From Aurifilum marmelostoma (Eukaryota; Ascomycota; Sordariomycetes; Diaporthales; Cryphonectriaceae): a stretch of 64,000 nucleotides of DNA. Both the position numbers and the translations under genes were made by a program. Numbering within the stretch: position 1 is the stretch's first letter; each line of letters starts with the position of its first letter. Positions 47,262 to 58,645 of this stretch are shown here, piece by piece. Under the pieces are notes generated by a model. That model was not told the origin of the DNA. It was given only the letters and a program-made list of their open reading frames with translations, and ran no database searches. The stretch is taken from assembly GCA_027559495.1 (NCBI GenBank), contig JAMXSV010000026.1, positions 62,001 to 126,000 of the forward strand, given 5' to 3'.

Positions 47262-49066
47262 ATGGCTGTTCTCTCAGCAATCTTGGGAGGCATCCTGCTG
47301 TTCATTCTAGGCACAATCCTGCACTCAGGATTTTGTCTATTTCAGAACTACCGAAGAGCGTGCAAGATCGGTGTCTCGGTTCGCGTTATTTTTATCGATC
47401 ATGTCAATCCGTTATGGCTGGTTTGCGACCGTGCTGTCCTCTCTATAGTCCGGCGGCTTCCCTTCGGACTCGGCAACAACAGCTTCACTCGATACAACTA
47501 CCGCGGCCGGGAAGTTCCCGATAGATATTTTACGCATCATGAGCTTGGCGATGCATATACCCTAGTGTCCCCCAGAAACGTCTGGCTATATGTCGCCGAT
47601 CCCCACACCGTTCAAGATATCTGGTGGAGAGACAAGGACTTTCCCCGTGACACTTCTGTGACAGGCAAGTATTCGTCCGCTTCTAGACCTCCGAACAGAT
47701 ATGAGAGCTAATTAAGGACCAGAGATGCTTGATATTTTCGGCCCTAGTATATCAACGATAAGAAAAACCTCCCTGGAGATCCTATCGACTGGCAAACTCC
47801 ACTACCTTACAAGTCCATAGCAGAGAGCTCACAGTGGATTTGTAGGCACAAGGTGACCAGTGGCTGAAGCACCGCAGAATTACAGGTTCTTCTTCTAACG
47901 ACCAAAATAATGTCATAGTGTGGTCGGAGGCTGTCGTAGTATCACGTGATATGCTCCGTTACTGGACTACAACACTCTGTCGAAACAGCTGCTGACGACC
48001 TCCGCACTCTGTCTCTTCATATTATGTCCAGAACGGGTTTTGGGCAATCTTTCAAATTTCAAGGTTATGATGAGGAGAATGAGGATACCTCGGATTAAGT
48101 CTCAATGGACTTCAAGGAATCACTCAAGATCATCCTAGAAAACTGCGTCCCGATCTTCGCTCTGGGCAGACGAACGCTTGCCAGACCATGGCCGCCACGA
48201 AAGCTTCGCTTACTTAACGAGGCGTGCAACTCTTTCCAGAAGCACATGACGGAGGTCTACGAAGAATAAAAACGTGCTTTCACCCAACACAAATCCGCCG
48301 ACCGCAACCTCCTCACCCAGCTTGTCCGTGCATCGCAGGACGAGGCAGTCACATCTTCCCTAGGCGGCCTAACCGAAAGTGAGATCTATGGCGATATGTT
48401 CACTTTCAACTTTGCTAGTCACAATACTACCGCTCATACCTTTACGTTCGCCATTTACTTTGTCGCTGCTGATCCAGCAGTTCAGGAGTGGGTGTCCGAA
48501 GAGATCCAGCACGTCCTAGGTGAGCTCCAACCGGAAAATTCATCCTACTTGGACTTTGCCCGCTTGAAGCGTTGTCTGGCTGTTATGTACGAAGCACTTC
48601 GCCTGTATACGCTGGTGCCTACAGGCAAGATCGTAAGCGGACAAATGCCTCACCCTTTCCAATCAACAACAAAGAATTCATTCTGCCGGCGAAGACGATG
48701 GTTGTCTCGAGTTACGCCTCTTTGCAAACCGATCCTAAGTGGCGGCCCTCGCGGTTTGTTAAGTCGTCCGAGTCATCTATGATGGATGATGAGGAATTCA
48801 TTACTCCTCATCGTGGTACGTTTCTCGCGTGGTCTGGAGATCCACGTCACTGCATAGGAAGGAAGTTTTCTCATGTTGAGTTCGTATCTGTCATGATTTC
48901 TTTGTTTCGGGATTGGCGGGCACATCCCGTTTTAAAGGACGGCGAAAAGCTTCCTCAGCAGGCGCATGCACGTATTCTGCAACAGATCAAGATGGACTCA
49001 GCGCCCGTCCTCCTTTTGCAGATGCTCAACCCTGAACATTCACCACTGGTGTGGAGACTGCGGTAG
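47262..49066 (+). pseudogene. Cytochrome P450 pseudogene
   Basis: Full-length fungal P450 with breaks. The membrane anchor is MAVLSAILGGILLFILGTIL. A first intron 47665-47722 has GC...AG ends. A second (about 47758-47845) ends in TTTGTAG, but its donor reads ATAAGA where GTAAGA is expected. The C helix reads QGDQWLKHRRIT, helix I FASHNTTAHTFTFAIYF, helix K YEALRLYT (ExxR) and the heme loop FLAWSGDPRHCIGRKF (Cys and Arg kept; GD where the usual order is DG). In-frame TAA at 48096-48098 and 48267-48269; frame changes near 47980 and 48650. Residues around the second TAA fit Gln to stop. The wording resembles fungal P450s of secondary metabolism, so it may have served the neighbouring PKS, which is an inference. 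Confidence 0.85.
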
Positions 49067-49440
49067 GGATCGGGCGCTACTACGGAGGCTCGACCATATA
49101 TGTAAGTCAAATCTGATCAGCGGGCCTGGTGAGTAAGCATGTAATAGGAAGAGGGCAGCTCGATATAGAGTAATGCTTACATTTTCGCAAAAGTAGCCCG
49201 AAATTCGGGAACAATATTCAGAAGATTTTGAACTATAGCGTGAAGTTTGAGGCAACGTCGCGCAGCGCAGACTACTATCATGACACATTAGGCTAATTAA
49301 ACGGCCAAATTCCTAAAATGTTTCCACGTCTGCTCTAGCCCTCACAATAATGAAAAATCCTGCGCGAATTAATAAAGGACGTTTCAATTACGATAATCTT
49401 TTGATAACTGAGGAATCTGTAAAGAAGAAGTGAGTTTGAC
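49067..49440. other. Intergenic between P450 pseudogene and MFS carrier
   Basis: Convergent gene ends. Nothing recognised beyond 3' flanks. Confidence 0.5.
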
Positions 49441-51475
49441 TCATTCCTGGTTGCTTGCGATCTTTTCTCTATCATGAATATCGACGTCGTTCAGTACAGC
49501 ATGGTTCTGCTTAGCAGCGGAAATTCTAGCTCTTTTAAGCTTTCTCGTTTCGACATCAACCCTCCACGTAAAGCCCCATGTGATGAGATTCATGATAATG
49601 GCCATGCCAATGAAGCCCATAGCTATCCCAAACGATGTAGTATACTTGGGTGCATACCTCGAATTGAACAGCTGCGAGCCGACTGCGCCGCCTATCTGCC
49701 CATAGCTGTTTGCAAATGCTATGGCGAACGCCGAACCTGTCGCGCCCTGCGTTGTCTGTACTCGCCACGGCCACATCATAGTATACCTGGATGGAATTAG
49801 CCTACTGAACTCATCAGAAGCGTAGGTCGGGCCGTCATACCAAGCCGTAGAGAAGCCGCCCGCAATTACTGTCGCCGCGTACACACCTCCGGAGCTGGGG
49901 AATGTGTACAACACCACGTAGCAGGCCTCGATTACTAGCATAAATCCGAGCGGGATGGATGGTTGTGGGAGCCGTCCTGTATCTGCGAAGATGCCGAATG
50001 CGAGAGTTAAGACACACGCGAACACGGCCGGTGGTATGTTCAGAAGTTGTGCCTGAGCAATCGACCTGAACCAGCAATGTAAGACTTTCAGTCTGCGCAA
50101 GGCGGATGAGCAACGCTTACGTGAACCCAAGATTGGCTATAACCGTAGGCTGATAGAACGTCAAGCCAGTCGTACCGACGGTAAAGAATGCCCAACAGAG
50201 AAGGAACAGCCAGAGCCTTATGTCTCTCAAAGTCGCGAAAAACTCCCGAAGGCTGAAATCCTTTTCCGCAGCTCTCGGGGCATTCATTGGGAGTCTGGCC
50301 TCTACAAAGGCTTTTTCCTTTTCCGTTAACCAGGACACGTTAGAAGGAACTACAATTTTATGTTAGCATACCTCCCCTCAGCAGAAAACATTGAATTGAA
50401 GAAACGTACAGTCGGGCAGGAAGACATATACAGATATGCCAAGAAGAACGGTAAAGATCCCTTCCGTTAAAATCAGCCTGTTTACCACATTAGAGAGTCT
50501 CTTTGCACTATGGAGGGCAGGTTGTGTCACCATTTCCATCCAGAAAGCCCCCTTGCCTGCACACCATTGAAGGCAAAGGCAAGAACGCCGCTAATCACAG
50601 TGCTGAAATTGCCGAGTATGGTCACTAGAACAATTCGAGGAGCCATCTCATCTGGACGATACCAGTAACAGAGATGCAGAAGCATACCCGGCCACAGCCC
50701 AGCTTCGAATAACCCAAGGATGGCCCTTACGGTGTACAGGCCACCCGGGGTCTTTACGGCAGCATGGCAACAGAGGGCCACGCCCCACGAAACCTATATC
50801 TCATGCCACCCTATCAGTCTTGGTCGCAGAGTGGGGGCTGAAGTAATTACATACCATAATCCTAGCTTGCCACACCGAAGGCTTGAAGCGCTTTACTAAG
50901 AGGTTTGACGGCGTTTCTGCCAAAATGTAAGGAATCTTTCTTGTTTAGCATGGGTCATTATAAGTAATGGGAGATGTTCTTCCGCATACATAGTAAGCAA
51001 GCGTTACAAAGTTGTATTGATTCGAAGTCATATGAAGCTCCGTCATAATATTGTTCGGAGTTCCTTCATCCATGATCCGAGCGTTTGAAACCTAACATAT
51101 CCTTAGCATAATCATATAATATAGGTATTTAGGAAACAGTAAACGAACATTTGCAGCATCAATGGTCTTCACCATATACATTACGGACAAAAGCGGTAGT
51201 AGATGCCAATCTATACGCCTGAGGAGTTTCTTCTCTTCCTTGGCGCTCAGGGTCGTTCTGGCTCTCATGAGGTCGGCGTCGTAGCCAATGCCTTGCTCCT
51301 GGGCACTACCATACTCGGCCAAAGCTTCGTCGCCACGGGACACAACTTGCAGTCGGCCTTTCGAAACAGGATCCCCATTAATGTTCGAGGCAGTCACACC
51401 AGGTTCTGCGCCCTCTTGGTTCGCCATTATTTGGAAGGTATTGGATATAACTTGAAAGGTAGGCAGCGGTGCCAT
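49441..51475 (-). CDS. MFS carrier, Dal5/Tna1 allantoate-permease type, seven exons
   Basis: Exons 51475-51149, 51091-50990, 50935-50855, 50793-50531, 50477-50410, 50349-50121 and 50065-49441 add up to 1695 bases, giving 564 residues without a stop. Landmarks: LLRRIDWHLLPLLSVMYMVK with TIDAANVSNARIMDEG (TM1 motif), YIPYILAETPSNLLVKRFKP, VRAILGLFEAGLWPGML (the R-x-x-L-G-x-x-E-A-G box), LSGWKWLILTEG, a cytoplasmic loop SWLTEKEKAFVEARLP and a C-terminal GGAVGSQLFNSRYAPKYTTS. Twelve membrane helices are expected, at the plasma membrane. Relatives import allantoate, ureidosuccinate, nicotinate or similar. It is the intact counterpart of the broken carrier at 2341-3959, but not a recent copy of it. 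It is divergent from a secreted M20 peptidase, which suggests a release-and-uptake pair (inference). Confidence 0.9.
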
Positions 51476-51908
51476 TTATCATGGCGCAAGACTTCGGTAG
51501 AGATACAGTGCTTCGTACGATTTATATATCTTACGAGACGTCGACCGCACGTCTTCGGCCGATCGTACTCCCTGATTGTGCGTGGGGGGAGTCGATTGTG
51601 TGATCGCTCGACCGGGGCTTTGGTTGGGTCACAAGATTTGGTTACCTTGAACCCAAATTGCGTTATCTTACCGGCTAGCCGTAGGTAAGGGAGACAGCGG
51701 TTATGTCGCTTCTGTGGAGTCGCATGGCGATATCAAAAGAGGGGAATTTGGAACGTTACAAGACATGAGTAGCGTCCCTCTGATTTATGTGTTCCTGTTT
51801 GCTTAGGAATCTTTATATATTTGGAGTGCTTTACCAATTGCGTCTAGATAAGGCTTCATAGAATAGCTTTTTTATCTTTTGTCTTGTTACTTATATTCGC
51901 TTCTTATA
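51476..51908. promoter_or_regulatory. Divergent promoter region with GATA motifs
   Basis: 433 bases shared by the MFS carrier and the M20 peptidase. AGATAAG at 51846-51852 (plus) and AGATAA on the minus strand at 51663-51668 match the HGATAR site of fungal GATA nitrogen regulators. Several CGG triplets lie around 51550-51620 and could suit a Zn2Cys6 factor. Short motifs such as these arise by chance, so this is only suggestive. Confidence 0.35.
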
Positions 51909-53105
51909 ATGAAGTGTTTCGGCTTTTATTTGTCCAGCTGCCTGGCAGGCTTATCGCTAGGCGCCGCGAGTGGTACCCAAAAACCGCTTGGAGGCGCATA
52001 TGTGGGATATACTTCATCCGAGTCCCCTCTGATCGAATTACATAAATCTCTTGTCGAGCGTCCCTCCATCACCGGCTCAGAAGGCAATGTAACCCCATTC
52101 TTGAAGAGTTATCTGCAGGAGAAGGGTTTTACTGTGGAGATTCAGCCAGTCGTGGATGGTCGAGAGAATGTCTTCGCTTATCTGGGCCGCTCCAGAAGCA
52201 CTCGCGTACTTGTCACGTCTCATATCGACACTGTTCCGCCATTCTGGCCGTATGAGAGGAAGGGTGATGAGATCTGGGGCCGTGGCACCGTCGACGCTAA
52301 AGGCAGCGTGGCATCACAAATTATCGCGGTTGAGTCGCTTATCAAGGCAGGCCAAATTGATGAAGGCGATGTTGCGTTGCTGTTCGTCGTTGGTGAAGAG
52401 AGTGGCGGCGCCGGCATGAAGGCGGCCAATGACCTCGGTCTGTCCTGGCAGGCGGTTCTTTTTGGGGAGCCCACAGACCTCAAGCTTGCTCGGGGCCACA
52501 AAGGGGTGACCGGGGGAGTCATCCGAGCTCAAGGGATCGCGGGCCATTCGGGATACCCAGAGGTAGGCAGGAACGCTATCGACATCCTCGTTCGTGGCCT
52601 CGCTGCGCTGCAAGATGTCGACCTCCCATGGAGTGAGCGTTTCGGCAACACGACTATTAATATAGGCAAGATTGAGGGTGGCGTAGCCGCCAACGTTATT
52701 CCGGAGGATGCAGTGGCGACGGCCTCCGTCCGAATAGCAGCAGGAACTCCAGAACAGATACAAGATCTGATCAGGTCAGCTGTTACCGATGTTTCACCAC
52801 ATATTACAGTCGACTTCTCTGTCGGCATTGGACCGGTTCCGATAGACTACGATGTTGAAGGTAAGCATCTTCTCCTCGTATGCTGTGCCTCAGAGATTAA
52901 TACTGCTTTAGGTTTCGAAACATTTGTAGCGAGATATGGCACGGATATTCCAAGCTTGAAAGGGGATCATAAAAGATATCTCTACGGTCCGGGAAGTGTT
53001 TTGGTCCCTCATTCCGATCACGAGCATCTCAAGGTCTCAGATCTGGAGGAGGCAGTTGAAGGCTATAAGACTCTCGTCCTGGAATCTTTGAAGCGGAGCA
53101 CATAA
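51909..53105 (+). CDS. Secreted M20-family metallopeptidase/deacylase
   Basis: Two exons split by a 51-nt intron (52861-52911, GTAAGC...TTTAG). The intron is a multiple of three, so the frame stays open through it, but the 17 residues it would add break an otherwise conserved stretch. Mature length is about 381 residues. The ATG at 51909 starts a signal peptide, MKCFGFYLSSCLAGLSLGAA; the frame upstream has no other ATG. Metal and catalytic elements: SHIDTVP, WGRGTVDAKGS, VGEESGG (catalytic Glu and ligand), FGEPTD and a late HSDHEH. Dimerisation domain: GHSGYPEVGRNAIDIL. The closest general type is acetylornithine deacetylase/carboxypeptidase; the real substrate, probably an N-acylated or short peptide outside the cell, is unknown. 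It appears intact. Confidence 0.88.
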   Translation: MKCFGFYLSSCLAGLSLGAASGTQKPLGGAYVGYTSSESPLIELHKSLVERPSITGSEGNVTPFLKSYLQEKGFTVEIQPVVDGRENVFAYLGRSRSTRVLVTSHIDTVPPFWPYERKGDEIWGRGTVDAKGSVASQIIAVESLIKAGQIDEGDVALLFVVGEESGGAGMKAANDLGLSWQAVLFGEPTDLKLARGHKGVTGGVIRAQGIAGHSGYPEVGRNAIDILVRGLAALQDVDLPWSERFGNTTINIGKIEGGVAANVIPEDAVATASVRIAAGTPEQIQDLIRSAVTDVSPHITVDFSVGIGPVPIDYDVEGKHLLLVCCASEINTALGFETFVARYGTDIPSLKGDHKRYLYGPGSVLVPHSDHEHLKVSDLEEAVEGYKTLVLESLKRST

Positions 53106-53979
53106 TTCGGTATACTTAGCTTGTATTTCGAGTTCTTGTAGCCAGTGACTACATGGAGAAATCAAATGGGAACTGTGTATGCCTAATACGGTCTTGATAT
53201 TTTCATATAATACTTTACAACCAATGGATGCCAATGCTGGAAGCCAGGCACCTCTTTGTCCTGTGCATCACCCTCCCAGATCTGGAAAATATGGTATACT
53301 ACGGTGCAGTTGAGTTGATTTCTATAAAAGCTATAATCGGGTTGCAGGTATTAAGAGTACTTCAAGAAGCTGTTAAGCGTCTAAAGCGACCCGACACTTA
53401 CAGGTTCGACTCTGCTAGTGTCCACAACCAAAGTGAGCATAGTAGTAGCCAATACTTCAATTAGTGCTGTTTCAGCAAGAAGCTGTGTTAGAGCTAATTA
53501 AATGCTTATATAGTAAGGGACAACACGTGTAGATATGATAGAAAACAGAATCTGGTAGTGGTTTGTGAAAATACACTTCGCAGATGTTCTTCATTGCTAT
53601 AGTCTATCTTAATTTCTACAATAATAAGTTTGATTAGACATCATCTCCCTCCTTATCATAATAGTAGGTAAGAACTGCAAAGGCAGAGTCATAAGATTCT
53701 AAGCAAGAGTCAAGTTGAACCACAAAGCTCAAACCTTGCTCAGCGCTTATTATATAATTTCAGCGTAGCTAGTATTCAGAAGTACCCATAACATATCGCT
53801 ATCTAGAATCTATCTCAAGATACAGCGTCTTCCGATATATCATGGCGATAAGAGCTCCCCGTATCACGGTAATTAGCTGAAATGTCAAGTGCTTATGGAC
53901 GGCCTGAGTGACCTAGATACAAGTGTGCATTTAGCAGACAATTGCATGTTCCGACTCCCGACGTGAGCAACCAATATTC
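53106..53979. other. Gene-free stretch
   Basis: No recognisable gene. A 78-codon open frame at 53228-53464 has no motif. The right end may include further unrecognised sequence of the ABC transporter remnant. Confidence 0.45.
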
Positions 53980-55104
53980 CAGCGGGCCAGCGTACAGCGA
54001 CCCCAACATATACAAGTCCCGTGGCTCCAATGAGGCCACCTATGACATTCTGTCCAAGTTCCTCAGCTGGCTCGTCAATTAGGCTGACTATGCGATTCGC
54101 GAGGAAAGGTTGGGCGAAAGTTACAGCGGCGAAGGCTAGGCGCGGAATGACTGCCGCTGTAAGCTGGTAGCGAAACGCCCAGAGCGTGGTCTAGATTAGG
54201 ACGTGCTTCTTGTTCCGGTGATCTGTATATGTCAGTCGAAGTAAATATGGGAAGCCTCCATCGTATTTGTTGTCAGCTCTGATAGGGGCGGGCTGACCTA
54301 TGGCCCACGCTGCGAAAACTCGATTACAAAGTTTTTCGGAGTCAAGATCTCGAGACAGCGGGGGTAAATCGGTACTAACAGTACGTTATACCCTTATTTG
54401 AAGAGTGAATTAAGCCACCAGGAGATGGTGCGGTTGACGAGGCCACCCACAGCTTCTATAGCTGCTCTTTCCGCCTACTCACGCGAGAGCAAAAGTGACT
54501 TCTTCGGTGTTTTTCCAGAAATAGCAGAATGAATTTGAAAACCACTGATACAACGAAAACCCTAGCAATATTGTGTAAGTCGCTTCGTAGCCAAAGACTA
54601 CGAGCTTGCGCAAGGTCGAGCAATGCAGTAATGAAAAAGTAAGCTGATAACAGCCAAGATGGCCTTATAGAGCGTCTATGTTCGACAAATATAAGAATTG
54701 CAGCGATGAGGCTGGCCATGATGCACAGTCCACTAGCGATAAACGAGATTGGGGGATATGTGGCAGACTTTATGGTCCACAGGGCTAGGGTTGCGATCTG
54801 GACACATAGCAAGACAAAGACGATTACCTGTTTAAGACATAAGTATAAGAGCAACTATTCATACAATTTAATTTGAAGCATAAACATTATTATGTGGCAC
54901 ATGGCCAAAGGGTTTCATACGAGCTTGAATGGCAGAAGCTTTCCCGAACGAACTTGGATGGGCTGCCAGCACACGACAGGGAGGCGCATCAAGCCTGATG
55001 CGAGGAAAAGCACGGATGGAAGTATGGAGGATCGTCTGCTCGAAGAGAATCGTAAAGTCAAAAGCATTCGCGAGTTGAGGCCCGAAACCCTCATCGTCGG
55101 CCAT
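53980..55104 (-). pseudogene. Truncated ABCC-type multidrug transporter remnant (TMD0 and start of TMD1)
   Basis: Read on the minus strand from an ATG at 55104: MADDEGFGPQLANAFDFTIL, then after a one-base loss near 55025 ILPSVLFLASGLMRLPVV and QVRSGKLLPFKL. An intron (54828-54920) joins to VIVFVLLCVQIATLALW, then FVEHRRSIRPSWLLSAYFFI and SLWLRSDLHNIARVF. Further down, in another frame, come ISWWLNSLFK, an in-frame TAG, TTLWAFRYQLTAAVIPRLAF and FAQPFLANRIVSLIDEPAEE. This is the N-terminal membrane domain and first helices of TMD1 of a fungal MRP-like exporter. Homology fades near 53980 and no nucleotide-binding domain follows, so the gene is both truncated and mutated. Confidence 0.75.
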
Positions 55105-57043
55105 GATTCTTCTGGTTCTTTTGGTAAGTCGATAGTTTTCGAGCTGAGTAGAGCAATTATTGATGAACCATAAGATGGGAAGCACCGTCCGAATTTACTG
55201 GAAAGGGGTCACTGGAGCGAGGGGTGAATGTTCAAGGTTAACAGGAATTCTGTGTACTCTAAATGCGCAATATGCAGGGGTCGACGTTAATCCCGCGGCC
55301 AACCCGAAAGTATATTAGCGCCTACTCTCAGAGTGCCGAAATGATATATACAAAACTATTACAAAACTTTCCCACTTCAGGATAAATCCGCGAACCTCTA
55401 TTAATGCATATCGACCTGCTACTCTTGGTAATTAGCTGACTACCCACGCAAAGTCACTACGTGCCCGAGTGATCTGCCGTATCGCGATATGTAAACAAGC
55501 AGTAGGGTTGTTGACAAAGACCTTCTAGGTTCAGAGCATCACAATTTGAGTCATTCGAAGTCGAGATAAACCCGACCCACCACGTCGTACAACTTGATCA
55601 AGCAAGGGTTTATCTTCACAATGGTTAGCTTCTACTACGATACAGCACGCTTGGGTCGACGGGGCCCTTGCCCATGACTTGGTCTACTGTCCTCCTCTAC
55701 GTGCGACAGCGCCCGAGTTCTGGGTCAATGTTCTCTTTCTCTAGATCCAGCTTTTGAGTTTTGTAATAAGGCTTTCTCCCCACAATAGCAGGTGTTGCAT
55801 CATTATAAGATCTAGGGAAGTAAATAGAGAAAATGGTAAAGAGGACTGCAGCGAAACGTCTGCTTTACTACCTTTTAGCGCTTTGTAGTACAGAATAGAT
55901 TCCGACTTAGGCTTAGTTAGCTTATAGAACATTGCGTTCTGCTTATGCGTAAGGTATACTCCCCTCTTAGCGTTGATTTAAACAATTAGCTGCTAATACT
56001 AATGTCCATCTATACTAGGTCTTTGCTTAGACGACCGCTATTGGGCGTGTCTTTTAACCTAGCGCAAGATATGCAGATAAAGTTACTTACCAAATTACAA
56101 ACCCCCCGCCCCCGAGGGGTCACATTTTTATAATTTAAAGGCTGAGGTAGTGACTGAACCTGGTGCACAGCTGCTTTACGTATGCTCATACTTGAGGGCA
56201 GCGTCTTGATTTTACACATCAAGTCGTGGTTCACGATTCAACAAGTATTTGCTACCACAACCAGGTCCCTCAGGCGATCGAAGGGTTATATGCTGATGAT
56301 AATGAGGGCTAAGAATTGGAGCTTAGTAGGGCAAGGGTGGCCAACACTCTTCCGTGTAACGAATCTCTCTGGGTGGGTTCTAGACTTAGCTATTGTTTCT
56401 GATTCTTATTGTTTTGCGGCAGCTAGGAGAAATCTGATACTTCTATATTTATTTGGGTAAGGAGAAGATTAATTGCTAAATTCTTAGGATGGTGACTTTC
56501 AGCCCTAGCCAGCCTTGTACTCTGACCGAGATATAAGCTAGCTTCGTTAAGGCCTGCCCACCTCTATAAAAGACAGCTCTATACTTAACAGCTCTTTCGT
56601 AAATTTGTTTGTCTGAAGTTTCTTCAAGGTTATTAGACATGTAGATAGTAAGATAACCTCAAATCTAAAGGAAAGAGGGAGGGCGGGAAAGAACTTTAGC
56701 GTCTCCTCAAATGCCCCGCTTGGAATTTGATCCTTTAGCGTTCAGGGGCCAAGTGGGAGTGACCAACGCATCTATGACGACCAACCGCCCCCACGGATCC
56801 TTTGCCACAAAAAAGGTATAGAAGTTGTGCTACAGGGAACTCATTTAAATCAATTGAGTCCTTTTTGCCTCATAATCAGGTTAAATATGATTGCAGAAGC
56901 TATAAATAGGGAGCGTGCTCCCGTCTCGTCCCCGTTTGTTTCTCCCTCATTGCCCCCAATATCTTTCCAATTCGTCTTACGAGTATGACTCGATATTGCC
57001 TCTCCTACTCACACTTTCTTCAACGGATATTCGCAGCATCAGT
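55105..57043. other. Gene-free stretch
   Basis: About 1.9 kb with no identified gene. Open frames here are short and motif-free. The last part (56880-57043) contains a TATAAATA box at 56901-56908 and a CT-rich leader suited to the gene starting at 57044. Confidence 0.45.
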
Positions 57044-57852
57044 ATGGAACGAACAGATCCCAACAACCAGAAGCTGACTGACTCGTCACAACTGGCTAGT
57101 GACTCGGCTCCTGAAACCAGCACCCTGACGAAGGACTCCAACATAAGCGATCCGATAGAGAACATAGCAGTCAGTTTCCTATCTATGGATTGGCTTTTCC
57201 ATTTAGTATCAGGAAACATGTACAGGGATTACTAACATGTATTTGCTAGAAATGCTTTGAGGAAAGGGGTATTGCAGACGGACGGACAAAATTCTACTCA
57301 TTCGTTCGCGACGTTGCGTACGAGCGAGTTCCGATAGCAGATATGCAGTCTAACCTTGAATTTCTTGTCGATATGGTCAAGAATAAAGAAGTCAAGATCC
57401 ATTTTACCGCCTCCCTTAATTCTCCCCTTGATTCAGACACTGAGAAGAGTGCTGCGCTGGTAGAGATCCGCCACCAGTTGGGCCTCTTGGGCAACCATCG
57501 CCGAGATATCCCAAATATCTCCGAGGCGTCTCACAGGGTCATGCAGGCTGCAAGGGTGCGGACCTACCCATCTAGAGATTTTAATACACTTCTGGACAGT
57601 TTCTATAAACTGACTAGAATACATACTTAGGACCTTTGGCATCCTGACCAGATTCAGAAGCAGCGAGCTTTTCTTAGGGAATTTGCATACTATACTATGA
57701 ATGCAGAAGATAGAGACAAGTGTAGGCAAACTTTGGATGCCATGGCGGAGGGAGATCTGAGAATCCGCTTGGAACAGTACTTCGCTGAAATCAAAGAGGC
57801 CCAGAAGTGGCCCATAGTCCAGGAGTGGGAGATTGAGCCTAGAGGTAATTGA
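57044..57852 (+). pseudogene. Unknown fungal gene with one in-frame stop
   Basis: Exon 1 (57044-57169) and exon 2 (57250-57852) are joined by an 80-nt intron with a clean TACTAAC branch site and CTAG acceptor. They read as one frame of 242 codons except for a TAG at 57628-57630. After the TAG the same frame continues as DLWHPDQIQKQRAFLREFAY and ends DLRIRLEQYFAEIKEAQKWP. This wording is as protein-like as the part before it, so the stop is probably a recent mutation (perhaps CAG to TAG). Without read-through the product would be 168 residues. I do not recognise the family; it is charged, soluble and without a signal peptide. A promoter with TATAAATA lies about 140 bases upstream. Confidence 0.6.
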
Positions 57853-58417
57853 AGCTCAATATATAATAGGTACTGCAGTATCTCAAGTTCTCTGTTGTGT
57901 TAGCTATATTTTATACTATGTAGGAAATGCTTTAAGGTAATAATATTGCTTGTGTTTTGCTCCCTTAATGTCTGCTTCATCTAGTAGTTTTTCAATAAAA
58001 CATAGCGCGAAGCCATGACTGTAGTCTGACACAGATAGACAGACAATATGCGGGCTCGGCCGCTCCGTGTCACGATGTGGACCGGACCTCTTGATTAATT
58101 AACTGATAGTAGACGTTCAAATGCTCACTTCCTGATTTGTTTACTATCAATTTCTCTTAATTTTGTAAGAATGCCTATGAAGTTACTTTACATGGGTAGG
58201 GGTTTATTGCTCTGCAGATTTATATTATACGATCTACTACCGTTAGATTGCAGTTTGCTTCTGATACTGCAGCTACGTAGTTCATCTAAGTTAGCATCGC
58301 TGTTAGTCTCCCGCCCGACGAGACTACTTTTCTAGCGTCTTATTGTGCTGTATCCTAATTATATAGAAAAAGGATATTCTTTAGCACTGTCTGAAGAAGT
58401 CATTAAGTTGTCTTTAG
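57853..58417. other. Gene-free stretch
   Basis: No recognisable gene. TA-rich segments occur, but not a known repeat. Confidence 0.45.
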
Positions 58418-58645
58418 CTACAGCAAGGGCAGCTTATCAGAACACAACACCGACCTTCTGTGAGCGTAAAAGTCCTTGCTCCATCGCACCATTCCCAAGA
58501 TTTGACTGACAAATGGAGTCTCTTGGGAGACCATCGGATGCTCGCTGTTGTCATGGGTAAAGTGCAGGAGACTCAAGAAGATGTAAGTCGCCGCAATGCC
58601 ACCTAGCGCTGCCAGGAGCACTGAACTGAACGTATCAACTGCCAT
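58418..58645 (-). pseudogene. P450 N-terminal fragment
   Basis: 75 codons from the ATG at 58645. A membrane anchor (LLAALGGIAATYIFLSLL) is followed by a polar stretch and TPFVSQILGMVRWSKDFY, which resembles the proline-rich hinge and first helix of CYP7/CYP8-like fungal P450s (usual form: IPFIGHILG). Nothing P450-like follows on the minus strand below 58418, so if the match is right this is a truncated piece. It could instead be a small membrane protein. Confidence 0.4.

Noticed and set aside
52861..52911. 17 extra residues in the M20 peptidase
   Set aside because: The stretch has GT...AG ends and intron-like content and breaks a conserved segment, so it is an intron of length divisible by three.
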